Source: Umezawaea sp036375055
Lineage (GTDB): Bacteria > Actinomycetota > Actinomycetes > Mycobacteriales > Pseudonocardiaceae
NCBI RefSeq assembly: GCF_036375055.1
Contig: NZ_DASUSQ010000063.1
Span: 34,616-98,615 of the forward strand
Direction: 5' to 3'
DNA length: 64,000 nt
A model generated the notes under the pieces. The model saw only the letters and a list, made by a program, of their open reading frames with translations. It had not been told where the DNA came from and did no database searches. A program made the position numbers and the translations under genes. Positions 1-8,618 of this stretch are shown here, piece by piece (position 1 is the first letter of the stretch; the number at the start of each line of letters is the position of its first letter).

Positions 1-267
1 CGGCGTGCCGAGCACGCCGTCCACCGCCGGGTCGGCCAGCGCGGTGAGCAGCCGGTCCAGCAGCGAGCGGCGGTCCGCCATCGCGAGCGGGTCCCCGCCC
101 ACGCCGAGCGCGCCGCGGGCGGGGTGGTCGGCCGCGACCAGGAACAGCGTCCCCCGGTCGGACAGCAGGGTCTTCCGGCGGCGACGGGCCTGGTAGGCCC
201 GCCGGATCGAGCCGGGGTCGGTGGCGCGCGTGGTCAGCAGCTCCGCCCACCGCTGGTCGGTGATCAC
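1..267 (-). CDS. DeoC/Cgl0158-like class I aldolase, N-terminal part
   Basis: This is the first 89 codons of a gene that runs off the left edge. It starts at a GTG (265-267) that overlaps the iolC stop codon as GTGA. The translation contains FLVAADHPARGALGVGGDP, a stretch I associate with the actinobacterial Cgl0158/deoxyribose-phosphate-aldolase-like (beta/alpha)8 family. That family is often found in inositol clusters, where such an enzyme would cleave the phosphorylated keto-acid made by IolC (the IolJ role). The family call rests on that motif and on context; the catalytic lysine lies outside the window. Confidence 0.6.
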   Translation of the reverse strand, partial: MITDQRWAELLTTRATDPGSIRRAYQARRRRKTLLSDRGTLFLVAADHPARGALGVGGDPLAMADRRSLLDRLLTALADPAVDGVLGTP

Positions 268-1193
268 AGGTGCTCCTCGATCTCGTGCGGTTCGGGCATG
301 GCGTCGGCGCACGCGAGCCGGGACGCCACCAGCGCGCCCGCGACGTTGGCGTAGCGGGCGATCCGCACCGGGTCCCAGCCCGCGAGCAGGCCGTGCGCCA
401 GGGCTCCGCCGAACGCGTCGCCCGCGCCGAGCCCGCAGACCACGTCGATCGGGTGCGGCGGCACGGTCCACGACCCCTCGCGGGTCGCGACCAGCACGCC
501 CTCCGCGCCCTTCTTCACCAGCGCCAGCTCCACGCCGCGGTCCAGCAGCCGCCGGGCCGCCTCGTCCGGGTCGGCGGTGCCCACGGCGACCTCGACCTCG
601 GTCCGGTTGCCCACGGCCACGGTCACGTGGTCCAGCATCCAGCCGATCTCCCGGCGCGCACTGTCCACATCGGACCAGAACATCGGCCGGTAGTCGAGGT
701 CCAGCACGGTGTGCGCCCGACGGCCGCGGTGCTCCAACACCCTGCGCTGGGTTCCCCGCGCGGGCTCGGTCGACACCCCGGTCCCGGTCACCCACAGCAC
801 CGGCACGTCCGCGACCACGTCCCACGGCACGTCCGCCTCGACCAGCGTCAGGTCCGGCGCGATCGGCGAGCGGTAGAACAGCAGCGGCGGGTCCTCCGGC
901 GGGTTCAGCTCGCAGAACACCACCGGCGTCCGCAGGTCCGGCGAGGTGCCGACGTGGTCCGCCGACACGCCGAACCCCTCCAGCGCCTCCCGGACGTAGT
1001 CGCCGAAGCCGTCCGGGCCGACCTTGGTCAGCACGGCGGTCCGGCGGCCGAGGCGGGCCGCGGCCACGGCGACGTTGGTCGCGGTGCCGCCGAGCGACTT
1101 GGCGAACGTGCGCACGGCGGACAGCGGGACACCGCTCTGCTCGGGGTAGAGGTCGACGCCGACGCGGCCGACCGCGAGCACGTCCAGCGCCAT
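264..1193 (-). CDS. iolC: 5-dehydro-2-deoxygluconokinase (PfkB family)
   Basis: The 309-residue protein is a PfkB/ribokinase-fold kinase that would phosphorylate 5-dehydro-2-deoxygluconate in myo-inositol breakdown. It opens with LDVLAVGRVGVDLYPEQ and has the family's N-terminal GGTATNVAVAAARLG glycine motif. Near the C-terminus it has the GLGAGDAFGGALAHGLL signature holding the catalytic Asp and anion hole. The ATG at 1191-1193 was chosen because it overlaps the ATPase stop (TGATG), although the open frame extends further upstream into the ATPase gene. It lies in an operon with inositol ABC transporter genes. IolC is preferred over other sugar kinases because of this context. Confidence 0.87.
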   Translation of the reverse strand: MALDVLAVGRVGVDLYPEQSGVPLSAVRTFAKSLGGTATNVAVAAARLGRRTAVLTKVGPDGFGDYVREALEGFGVSADHVGTSPDLRTPVVFCELNPPEDPPLLFYRSPIAPDLTLVEADVPWDVVADVPVLWVTGTGVSTEPARGTQRRVLEHRGRRAHTVLDLDYRPMFWSDVDSARREIGWMLDHVTVAVGNRTEVEVAVGTADPDEAARRLLDRGVELALVKKGAEGVLVATREGSWTVPPHPIDVVCGLGAGDAFGGALAHGLLAGWDPVRIARYANVAGALVASRLACADAMPEPHEIEEHL

Positions 1194-1984
1194 CAGCCCG
1201 CGTCCCCCGTCCCGGCCGCCCGGAGTTCGTGGGACAGCGCGTCCAGCTCGGCGCCACCGGCCATCTGCCGGGTCAGCTCCTCGACGCCGATGTCGGCCTT
1301 GTCGTACGACCCGAGGGACCGACCCCGCTTGAGCAGCAGGAACCGGTCGCCGACCGGGTAGGCGTGGTGCGGGTTGTGCGTGATCAGCACGACGCCGAGG
1401 CCGCGGTCGCGGGCCCGTGCCACGTACTTCAGCACCACCCCGGCCTGCTTCACGCCGAGCGCGGCGGTCGGCTCGTCCAGGATCAGCACCTTCGCCCCGA
1501 AGTGCACGGCGCGGGCGATGGCGACGCACTGCCGCTCACCGCCGGACAGCGTGCCGACGGGCTGCTCGACGTCGCGCAGGTCGATGCCCATCTCCGCCAG
1601 CGCCTTCTTCGTGACGTCGCGGCCCTGCTTGCGGTCGAGCACCTTGAACGGCCCGACCCCCCTGGTGGGTTCGGAGCCCAGGAAGAAGTTGCGCCACACG
1701 CTCATCAGCGGCACCACCGCGAGGTCCTGGTAGACCGTGGCGATCCCGTGGTCGAGCGCTTCGCGCGGGGAGGAGAAGCTGATCTCCTCGCCCTCCACCC
1801 TCAGGCTCCCCCGGTCGTGCTGGTGCACCCCGGCGAGGATCTTGATCAGCGTGGACTTGCCCGCGCCGTTGTCGCCGAGCACGCAGGTCACCTCGCCCGC
1901 GTTGACGACGGTCGAGACGTCCCGCAGCGCGATGACGCTGCCGTAGGTCTTGCCGATCTCGGTGGTCTCGATCAGCGAGGTCAT
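1193..1984 (-). CDS. Sugar (inositol-type) ABC transporter ATPase
   Basis: This 263-residue single-domain ABC ATPase would energise import of inositol or a related cyclitol. The Walker A motif GDNGAGKST sits near residue 38. The signature is LSGGERQCVAIARA and Walker B is VLILDEPTAAL, followed by the H-loop LITHNPHHAY. It is about half the length of RbsA/IatA ATPases, which carry two ABC domains, so it would work as a homodimer. It overlaps the permease stop by four bases (ATGA) and iolC by one. The substrate is inferred from neighbours, not from the protein. Confidence 0.9.
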   Translation of the reverse strand: MTSLIETTEIGKTYGSVIALRDVSTVVNAGEVTCVLGDNGAGKSTLIKILAGVHQHDRGSLRVEGEEISFSSPREALDHGIATVYQDLAVVPLMSVWRNFFLGSEPTRGVGPFKVLDRKQGRDVTKKALAEMGIDLRDVEQPVGTLSGGERQCVAIARAVHFGAKVLILDEPTAALGVKQAGVVLKYVARARDRGLGVVLITHNPHHAYPVGDRFLLLKRGRSLGSYDKADIGVEELTRQMAGGAELDALSHELRAAGTGDAG

Positions 1985-3030
1985 CGCCGCACCCTCTCCG
2001 CACGCCGCCGCAGGGCGTTGTTGACCAGCACCGCGGACAGCAGCATCACGCCGAGGAAGAGCTGGAACCAGTCGCTGTTCCAGTTGGCGTAGACGATGCC
2101 CTGGCGCGCCATGCCGAAGATCAGCGCGCCGATGGCCGCGCCCACCGCGGAGCCGAAGCCGCCGGTGAGCAGGCAGCCGCCGATGACCGCCGCGATGATG
2201 AACTGGAACTCCAGGCCGATGCCCTGGTTGGCCTGCACGCTGGTGAACCGCAGGATGTTGATCGACCCGACCAGCCACGCCGCGAACGCCGTGGTCATGA
2301 ACAGGTAGATCTTCGTGCGCATCACCGGGACGCCGACCGCGCGGGAGCTGAGCGCCGACCCCCCGACCGCGAAGATCCAGTTGCCGAACCGCGTGCGCAG
2401 CAGGATCGTCGAGGCGACGACCGTGAACAGGACCCACCAGACGATCGAGATGTAGAACGACGTGCCGCCGAAGGTGAACGTCGAGGCGAACAGGAACCCG
2501 GCCGACTCGTAGCCGTCCGTCGTGCGCATCCCGGACACCTGCACGGTGCCGGTGACGACCCGCGTGATGCCGAGGTTGAGGCCCTGCAACGCGAGGAACG
2601 TGCCGAGCGTGACGATGAAGCTGGGCAACCCCGTCCGCATCACCAGCCACCCGTTGAGCGCACCGACGCCCAGCGCGAACAGCAGTGACGCGAACAGGGC
2701 CAACCAGACGTTCCAGCCGAGCTGGGTGGAGAGGATGGCCGTGACCAGGGCGGTGGACGCGGTCATGACACCGGCGGACAGGTCGAACTCGCCGCCGATC
2801 ATCAGCAGCGCCACCGCCACCGCCATGATCCCCAGCGTGGACGCGTCGTCGAGCCAGGTCGCGACACCGCCGGGGCTCAGGAACTGCTCGGTCACGATGG
2901 AGAAGAACAGGAACACGAGCACCGCGCCGAGCAGTGACCCGATCTCCGGTCGGACGACCAGCCGGTCGAGCAGGCCGGGTCTGCGGACCCGCTCGTCGGC
3001 GCCGGACGACACCTCTGTTTGCGCTACCAC
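1981..3030 (-). CDS. Sugar ABC transporter permease (RbsC/IatP type)
   Basis: The 349-residue polytopic membrane protein has roughly nine to ten hydrophobic segments and belongs to the BPD_transp_2 family used by ribose/inositol importers. The conserved GGEFDLSAG loop (consensus GGIDLSVG) lies around residue 100 and a GGCLLTGGFGS segment lies near residue 285. It would form the membrane channel with the neighbouring ATPase. It starts at GTG 3028-3030, 32 bases after the binding-protein stop, and overlaps the ATPase start by four bases. Confidence 0.9.
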   Translation of the reverse strand: MVAQTEVSSGADERVRRPGLLDRLVVRPEIGSLLGAVLVFLFFSIVTEQFLSPGGVATWLDDASTLGIMAVAVALLMIGGEFDLSAGVMTASTALVTAILSTQLGWNVWLALFASLLFALGVGALNGWLVMRTGLPSFIVTLGTFLALQGLNLGITRVVTGTVQVSGMRTTDGYESAGFLFASTFTFGGTSFYISIVWWVLFTVVASTILLRTRFGNWIFAVGGSALSSRAVGVPVMRTKIYLFMTTAFAAWLVGSINILRFTSVQANQGIGLEFQFIIAAVIGGCLLTGGFGSAVGAAIGALIFGMARQGIVYANWNSDWFQLFLGVMLLSAVLVNNALRRRAERVRR

Positions 3031-3062
3031 TGCGTCCCCATCTCTCCCTTCCCGGCCGGTTC

Positions 3063-4070
3063 CTAGCGCGTTCCGCGCTTGGCGTACTCCTCGACCTTGT
3101 CCACGTTGGACTCGTCGACGAAACCGGGACCGGTCAGCACGGGCTGGCCGCCGCCGACGGTGTTCGCGTTGTCCTTGTAGAGCTTCAGCATCACGACCGG
3201 CAGGTAGCCCTGCTCGTACTGCTGCTGGTCGACGGCGAAGAGGACGTCACCGGCCTTGATGGAGGCGACCACGTCGCCGTTGAGGTCGAACGTCGCCACG
3301 GCGGCCTTGCTGGACGCGCCCTTGACCGCGCTCGCGGCGTTGACGGCGACCTGCGGGTTCAGCGCCAGCACGGCGTCGATCGACGAGTCGGTCTGGAGCG
3401 CGCCCTTGATGCGGGCCTCGATGTCGGTCGGGTTGTTGATGTCGACCTGGAGCGTCGACACCGCTCCGCCGAAACCGGTCTTCGCGCCGTCGCAGCGCTG
3501 GTTGAGGCCGATGTTGCCCGCCTCGTGGATCACGCAGAGCAGCTTGGCCTTGCCCGCTTCCTTGAGCTTCTTGCCCGCCTGCTCGCCCGCGATGCCCTCC
3601 TCCTGGCCGACGTGCGCGAGGGCGCCGAACGACGCGCTCCTGTCGCCACCGGAGTTGATGGTGATCACCGGGATGCCCGCCTTGACGGCGGCGTCGATCG
3701 AGGTCTTCAGCGCGTCCGGGTTCGCCATCGACACGACGAGGCCGCCGACCTTCTGCGACACCGCGTTGTCGATCAGCTTGGACTGCGCGGCCGGGTCGCC
3801 GTCGGAGTTGTAGTCGACGGTCACGCCGAGCGCCTTGCCCGCGTCGGTCGCGCCGTTCTTGACCACGTTCCAGAACGCGTCACCGGCGGAGCCGTGGGTG
3901 ACCACGGCGACCTTGAGCGGCCCGCTGCTGGAGGCGGACCCGGTGTCCGGGCTGCCGGAACCGGTGGTGTTGCTCGCACCCGGCCCGCTGCACGCGGCCA
4001 GCAGGGCGGCCGCGGCGACGCCGAGACCCACGCGCAGAACACTTCGTCTTGCAGAGCGAACAGACGTCAT
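3063..4070 (-). CDS. Sugar-binding lipoprotein of ABC importer (Peripla_BP_4)
   Basis: The 335-residue protein is an extracellular lipoprotein that would deliver the sugar to the adjacent permease. Its signal peptide ends in the lipobox LLAAC, with Cys27 as the lipidation site, followed by a Gly/Ser/Thr-rich linker to about residue 50. The mature part starts LKVAVVTHGSAGDAFWNVV, typical of ribose-type type I binding proteins (Peripla_BP_4). It sits directly after the iolE-like gene in the operon. Inositol as ligand is inferred from context only. Confidence 0.88.
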   Translation of the reverse strand: MTSVRSARRSVLRVGLGVAAAALLAACSGPGASNTTGSGSPDTGSASSSGPLKVAVVTHGSAGDAFWNVVKNGATDAGKALGVTVDYNSDGDPAAQSKLIDNAVSQKVGGLVVSMANPDALKTSIDAAVKAGIPVITINSGGDRSASFGALAHVGQEEGIAGEQAGKKLKEAGKAKLLCVIHEAGNIGLNQRCDGAKTGFGGAVSTLQVDINNPTDIEARIKGALQTDSSIDAVLALNPQVAVNAASAVKGASSKAAVATFDLNGDVVASIKAGDVLFAVDQQQYEQGYLPVVMLKLYKDNANTVGGGQPVLTGPGFVDESNVDKVEEYAKRGTR

Positions 4071-4075
4071 CGTCC

Positions 4076-4951
4076 CTAGCCCTTTCCGATGATCTTGTTG
4101 AGGTGCGCCAGGCTGCGCGTGGTGTCCCGCACCGGGGTGTCGGTCGGACCGCCGTCACCGAGCGCGGTGTCCTGTTCGAGGACGAACCACCCGGTGTACC
4201 CCGCCTCGCGGACGAGGGTGACGAGAGCCTCCACGTCGACGTCGCCGTCGCCCAGCGGCACGTAGATGCCCCGCTGGACCGCGGTGGTGTAGCCGATCCT
4301 CCCGTCGCGCACCTGCTCCGCGATGTCGGCCCGCACGTCCTTGAGGTGCACGTGGCCGATCCTGTCCGGGTGGCGGCGGGCCAGGTCGACCGGGTCCGTG
4401 CCACCGATGAGCAGGTGGCCGGTGTCCAGGCAGAGCTGGAGTTCGGAGTCCGCGAGGAACCGCTCGACCTCGGCGGACTTCTCGACGTGCGTGCCGACGT
4501 GCGGGTGCAGCACCGTGCGCAGGCCGTGGCCCGCGGCGACGTCGGCGATCTTCGCGGAGGTCTGGACCAGCGTCCGCCACTGCTCGTCGGTCAGGGCGGG
4601 CCGCTCGTCGTACCCGTCGAGCCCGGTCGCGGCGGCCAGCACCAGCACCCCGGCGCCCGCGGCGGCCAGCAGCGCGGCGACCCGGTCCGCTTCCTCCACG
4701 GTGGCGGGCACCCGCGGCGGGTCGTGCAGCACGACCGCGAGGAACCCGCCGACCAGCCCGAGGCCGTGCTCCGCCAGCAGCGCCTTCAGCTCGGCCGGTT
4801 CGGACGGCAGGTAGTCGGGCGGGCCCAGCTCGGTCGCGGTCAGGCCGAGCGACGCCATCTCGCCGAGCACCTGGTCGGCCTCCAGCACCCGACCCCAGCC
4901 GGGTACCTCGCACACGCCCCAGGAGATGGGTGCGCCGGCGATCTTCGTCAT
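4076..4951 (-). CDS. IolE-like sugar isomerase/inosose dehydratase (TIM barrel)
   Basis: This 291-residue xylose-isomerase-like TIM-barrel protein probably acts on inosose as dehydratase or isomerase, the step after inositol oxidation. The N-terminus reads TKIAGAPISWGVCEVPGWG, a stretch characteristic of the IolE/IolI-type group. Metal-ligand segments follow: LHPHVGTHVE near residue 150, CLDTGHLLIGG near 175, HVHLKDV near 200 and FVLEQD near 265. The ATG at 4949-4951 was chosen because it makes an ATGA overlap with the upstream oxidoreductase. IolE and IolI cannot be separated by eye. Confidence 0.75.
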   Translation of the reverse strand: MTKIAGAPISWGVCEVPGWGRVLEADQVLGEMASLGLTATELGPPDYLPSEPAELKALLAEHGLGLVGGFLAVVLHDPPRVPATVEEADRVAALLAAAGAGVLVLAAATGLDGYDERPALTDEQWRTLVQTSAKIADVAAGHGLRTVLHPHVGTHVEKSAEVERFLADSELQLCLDTGHLLIGGTDPVDLARRHPDRIGHVHLKDVRADIAEQVRDGRIGYTTAVQRGIYVPLGDGDVDVEALVTLVREAGYTGWFVLEQDTALGDGGPTDTPVRDTTRSLAHLNKIIGKG

Positions 4952-5949
4952 GCGTCGACTCCTGTCAGGCGGACCGGTGCGCCCGAACGCCGGGAAGCCT
5001 CGCACGCCTCGGCGAGGCGGAGGCTGATCAAACTCTCCCGCGCGGGGGACGGGTTCGCCACTTCGCCCGCCACGACCTGCGTGAACACGGTCATCTCGTT
5101 GAGGTAGGCGCGGTGGAACCGCTCGGGGAAACCGGGGTACGCGTCGTCCGCGACGACGGGGCCGCCGGGTTCGAGCGAGGTCAGCGGGGTGCGGGCGTCG
5201 ACGCCGACGGCGAGCGAGTCCTTGCTGCCGAGCACCTCGATGCGGTGGTCGTAGCCCAGCGGGTCGTGGCGGCCACCCGCCAGCGCGGCGTGCGCGCCGC
5301 CCGCGAACCTCAGCAGGACCACGGCGTTGTCCACGTCGTCCGCGTCGGCGAACGCCTGGTTCACCAGCACGGAGCCCGAGGCGTACACCTCGACGACGGG
5401 CTCGCCGACCAGCCACGGGACCGCGTCGAGGTCGTGGATCAGCAGGTCGCGGAAGATGCCGCCCGAGGCGGGCAGGTAGGCGAGGTCCGGCGGCTGGGCG
5501 TCGTTGCCGATCGCCCGCACCAGGTAGACGTCGCCGACCTCACCCGCGCGGATGCGGCGGTGCAGCTCGAACACCGCGGGGTCGAACCGGCGCTGGAAGC
5601 CGACCAGCACCTCCACCCCGGACGCCTCGACGTCGTCGACGAGGGCCCGCATCTCGTCCAGGTCGCTCGCGATCGGCTTCTCGCACAGGGCGGGGACCTT
5701 CGCGGCCAGCGCCGCCCGCAGCAGCGCCGGGTGCGTGTTCGTGGGCGTGGCGAGCAGCACTCCGTCACTCGCGGTGAGCAGGGCGTCCAGGTCGTCGACG
5801 GCCTTCGTGCCGGGCAGAGCGGCCGAGGCCAGCGCGGCACGGCCGGGAACGGGGTCGAAGAGGAGCACCTCGTCGACCTGGTCCAGCGCGGCGAGGTTGG
5901 TGGCGTGCATCGTGCCGATCCGGCCGACTCCAGCGACTCCGATCCGCAT
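4948..5949 (-). CDS. Inositol 2-dehydrogenase-like Gfo/Idh/MocA oxidoreductase
   Basis: The 333-residue NAD(P)-dependent oxidoreductase is predicted to oxidise myo-inositol to 2-keto-myo-inositol. It has a Rossmann fingerprint at its start (RIGVAGVGRIGTMHA) and the family's LCEKPIASDLDEM motif near residue 95, with the conserved Lys of the EKP triad. A further catalytic segment, RDLLIHDLDAVPWLVGE, lies near residue 170. It is the first gene of the minus-strand operon, directly downstream of two palindromic LacI-type operators. Other cyclitol or sugar dehydrogenases share the fold, so IolG is favoured by context. Confidence 0.82.
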   Translation of the reverse strand: MRIGVAGVGRIGTMHATNLAALDQVDEVLLFDPVPGRAALASAALPGTKAVDDLDALLTASDGVLLATPTNTHPALLRAALAAKVPALCEKPIASDLDEMRALVDDVEASGVEVLVGFQRRFDPAVFELHRRIRAGEVGDVYLVRAIGNDAQPPDLAYLPASGGIFRDLLIHDLDAVPWLVGEPVVEVYASGSVLVNQAFADADDVDNAVVLLRFAGGAHAALAGGRHDPLGYDHRIEVLGSKDSLAVGVDARTPLTSLEPGGPVVADDAYPGFPERFHRAYLNEMTVFTQVVAGEVANPSPARESLISLRLAEACEASRRSGAPVRLTGVDA

Positions 5950-5986
5950 GCGGAGGGTCTCCGTCCTGGTAGGAGGTCTGTGGCGT

Positions 5987-5998
5987 TAGAGCGCTCTA
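5987..5998. promoter_or_regulatory. LacI-type operator 1 (inositol locus)
   Basis: The sequence TAGAGCGCTCTA is a perfect 12-bp palindrome with a GAGCGCTC core, the kind of central-CG dyad bound by LacI-family dimers. It lies 37 bases upstream of the iolG-like start, in the divergent gap before the LacI gene. The likely ligand-responsive binder is the adjacent LacI protein, which is inference. Confidence 0.75.
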
Positions 5999-6002
5999 TT
6001 GG

Positions 6003-6016
6003 TTGGAGCGCTCCAA
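6003..6016. promoter_or_regulatory. LacI-type operator 2 (inositol locus)
   Basis: TTGGAGCGCTCCAA is a perfect 14-bp palindrome sharing the GAGCGCTC core of operator 1. The two centres are 17 bp apart. It lies about 70 bases before the LacI start, so the pair could control both divergent transcripts. Confidence 0.75.
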
Positions 6017-6087
6017 TGCTGTAGCTTCCGTCACACGGGTGTCAAGGGGGCGTTTCCGGCTCGTGACCCGCGAACGAGGAGGTGGCG

Positions 6088-7089
6088 GTGGTCAGGCCAA
6101 CCATGGAGGACGTCGCCAAGCGGGCGGGGGTGTCCCGCGCGCTGGTGTCGCTGGTGATGCGGGGATCACCGAAGGTGAGCGAGCAGCGACGCGCCGCCGT
6201 GCTGCGGGCGGCCGAGGAACTGGGCTACTCGCCGCACGCGATGGCGCGCTCGCTGGCCAGCCGCACCTCCACGGTGCTCGGCGTGATGGTCTCCGACCTC
6301 CACAACGCGTTCTTCGCCGAGGTGGTCGACGGCCTCGACGCCGTGGCGCGCGACCAGGGCTTCGAGCTCATCATCAACACCGGTGGCCGCAGCCCGGCGC
6401 GGGAGCGGCGAGCGCTGGACAGCCTGCTCTCGTTCCGCCCGGCGGGCCTGGCCCTGCTCAGCCCCGTGGTGCCGACGGCGGCGATCAGCAACGCCGCCGA
6501 CCACCTGCCGATCGTGCTGGTCGCCAGGTCCTCGCGCGTGTCCGGCGTCGACACGGTCAACGACGACGGGGAGCAGGGCGCGGGCCTGGCCGTGGACCAC
6601 CTGGTTTCCCTGGGCCACCGCGACATCGTCCACCTCGACGGCGGTGAGGGCAGCCAGTCCGGTCCGCGCCGCCGGGGCTACGTCAGCGCCATGGCGAAGC
6701 ACGGCCTCGAACCGAGGGTCGTCGCCAGCGAGTACACCGACGCCGCCGGGGCGCGGGCGGTCGAGGAGCTGCACCGCGGCGGGCGCGTCCCGACCGCCGT
6801 CATCTCCTGCAACGACTTCAACGCCGTCGGCGCGATCTCCGCGCTGGAGGAGGCGGGCTTCCGCGTGCCGGGTGACGTCTCGGTCGTCGGCTACGACAAC
6901 ACGTCCCTGGCCGCGCTGCGCCACGTCTCGCTCACCACGGTCGACCAGCCCCGCAACCAGATCGGCCGGTTGGCCGCCGAAGCCCTGATCCAACGGGTGC
7001 GCGGCGAGCGCACCGAGCCGGTCCGCCACCTGCTGCACCCGTCGCTCGTCGTCCGGAACACCACCGCCGCCCCAGGAGGACCGTCGTGA
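6088..7089 (+). CDS. LacI-family transcriptional regulator of the inositol locus
   Basis: The 333-residue regulator has an N-terminal helix-turn-helix (TMEDVAKRAGVSRALVSLV) with the hinge helix at about residues 50-60. A periplasmic-binding-protein-like ligand domain ends in PLHVVRNTT-like residues. The GTG at 6088 was chosen because an AGGAGG lies five bases before it. The GTG at 6082 sits inside that Shine-Dalgarno and the ATG at 6103 is too far from it. Its stop overlaps the dehydrogenase start (GTGA). Two palindromes lie just upstream, suggesting autoregulation and control of the divergent iol operon. Confidence 0.9.
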   Translation: MVRPTMEDVAKRAGVSRALVSLVMRGSPKVSEQRRAAVLRAAEELGYSPHAMARSLASRTSTVLGVMVSDLHNAFFAEVVDGLDAVARDQGFELIINTGGRSPARERRALDSLLSFRPAGLALLSPVVPTAAISNAADHLPIVLVARSSRVSGVDTVNDDGEQGAGLAVDHLVSLGHRDIVHLDGGEGSQSGPRRRGYVSAMAKHGLEPRVVASEYTDAAGARAVEELHRGGRVPTAVISCNDFNAVGAISALEEAGFRVPGDVSVVGYDNTSLAALRHVSLTTVDQPRNQIGRLAAEALIQRVRGERTEPVRHLLHPSLVVRNTTAAPGGPS

Positions 7090-8576
7090 GCCCCACCATC
7101 CCGCACTGGATCGACGGCGCCCGCACCACCGGGGTGTCGACCCGGACAGCGGACGTCTTCAACCCGGCGACCGGCGAGGTCACCGGCCGGGTGGGGCTGG
7201 CCGACCAGTCCGACGTGGACCTGGCGGTCGCGTCGGCGGTCAAGGCCGCGGCCTCGTGGTCGGAGTCCTCCCTCGCGACCCGCACCCGCGTCCTGTTCGA
7301 CTACCGCCAACTGCTGCACGAGCACCGCGACGAGCTGGCCGCGATCATCACCAGCGAGCACGGCAAGGTGCTGGACGACGCCGCGGGCGAGGTCCAGCGC
7401 GGCCTGGAGGTCGTGGAGTTCGCGTGCGGCATCCCGCACCTGCTCAAGGGCGAGCACTCGGAGCAGGTGTCCCGCGGGGTGGACGCCTACTCGGTGCGGC
7501 AGCCGCTGGGCGTGGTCGCGGGCATCACGCCGTTCAACTTCCCCGTGATGGTCCCGATGTGGATGTTCCCGGTGGCCATCGCGAGCGGCAACGCGTTCGT
7601 CCTCAAGCCGTCGGAGCGCGACCCGTCGGCGGCGGTGCGGCTGGCCGAGCTGTTCGGCGAGGCAGGCCTGCCGGACGGCGTGCTCACCGTCCTGCACGGC
7701 GACGCGACGGCCGTGAACGCCCTGCTGGCCCACCCGGACGTGGCCGCGGCGTCGTTCGTGGGCTCGACGGCCATCGCCAGGCACGTCTACGCGCGCGGCA
7801 CGGCGGCGGGCAAGCGCGTGCAGGCGTTGGGCGGGGCGAAGAACCACATGGTCGTGCTCCCGGACGCCGACCTGGACGTGGCCGCGGACGCCGCGGTGTC
7901 CGCCGGGTACGGCAGCGCGGGCGAACGCTGCATGGCCATCTCCGTGGTGGTCGCCGTGGGCGACGCCGCCGACGCGCTGGTGGACAAGATCGCCGAGAGG
8001 ACCGCCGGGCTGGTCACCGGCCCCGGCACGGACCCCGCCTCGCAGATGGGGCCGCTGGTCACCGGCGCGCACCGCGACCGGGTGACGTCCTACGTGGACA
8101 CCGGCGTCGCCGAGGGCGCGTCGCTGGTGGTGGACGGCCGGGGCCACGCGCCGGACGGCCACGAGAACGGGTTCTGGCTCGAGCCGACCCTCTTCGACCA
8201 CGTCACCCCGGAGATGTCGATCTACCGGGACGAGATCTTCGGCCCGGTCCTCGGCGTGGTGCGCGTGCCGACGTTCGACGCCGCCGTGGACCTGGTCAAC
8301 GCCAACCCCTACGGCAACGGCACCGCGATCTACACCGGTGACGGCCTGGCGGCCCGCGAGTACCAGCGGCGGGTGCACGTCGGCATGGTCGGCATCAACG
8401 TCCCCATCCCGGTCCCGATGGCCTACTACTCCTTCGGCGGCTGGAAGGACTCCCTGTTCGGCGACACCCACGTGCACGGCGCGGAGGGCGTCCGCTTCTA
8501 CACCAGGGCGAAGGCGGTCACCGCCCGCTGGCCGCGCCAGCACGGGATCGACCTGGGCTTCCCGACCCACGGCTGA
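7086..8576 (+). CDS. iolA: Methylmalonate-semialdehyde dehydrogenase (acylating)
   Basis: The 496-residue CoA-acylating aldehyde dehydrogenase converts malonate or methylmalonate semialdehyde to acetyl- or propionyl-CoA, the last step of inositol and valine catabolism. Family marks include GITPFNFPVMVPMWMFPVA near residue 145, FVGSTAIARHVY near 225, and the catalytic Cys282 in SAGERCMAIS. The C-terminal FGGWKDSLFGD motif is typical of MmsA/IolA. Its length matches the family. It overlaps the LacI gene by four bases, so both are cotranscribed, and a strong hairpin follows the stop. Confidence 0.93.
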   Translation: MSPTIPHWIDGARTTGVSTRTADVFNPATGEVTGRVGLADQSDVDLAVASAVKAAASWSESSLATRTRVLFDYRQLLHEHRDELAAIITSEHGKVLDDAAGEVQRGLEVVEFACGIPHLLKGEHSEQVSRGVDAYSVRQPLGVVAGITPFNFPVMVPMWMFPVAIASGNAFVLKPSERDPSAAVRLAELFGEAGLPDGVLTVLHGDATAVNALLAHPDVAAASFVGSTAIARHVYARGTAAGKRVQALGGAKNHMVVLPDADLDVAADAAVSAGYGSAGERCMAISVVVAVGDAADALVDKIAERTAGLVTGPGTDPASQMGPLVTGAHRDRVTSYVDTGVAEGASLVVDGRGHAPDGHENGFWLEPTLFDHVTPEMSIYRDEIFGPVLGVVRVPTFDAAVDLVNANPYGNGTAIYTGDGLAAREYQRRVHVGMVGINVPIPVPMAYYSFGGWKDSLFGDTHVHGAEGVRFYTRAKAVTARWPRQHGIDLGFPTHG

Positions 8577-8581
8577 GGGGT

Positions 8582-8614
8582 TCCCCGGTCCACGGCGGTG
8601 CCGTGGACCGGGGA
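8582..8614. terminator. Bidirectional hairpin terminator between iolA and tctA
   Basis: A perfect 15-bp stem (8582-8596 pairing with 8600-8614) closes a three-base loop. It lies between the convergent iolA and tctA stop codons. It has no clear T-tract, as is common for actinobacterial terminators. Confidence 0.8.
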
Positions 8615-8618
8615 GCGC

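Noticed and set aside
221..2092. Long plus-strand open frame across the inositol kinase and ATPase
   Set aside because: It is the antisense shadow of iolC and the ABC ATPase in GC-rich DNA; its translation is Arg/Pro rich with no recognisable domain.
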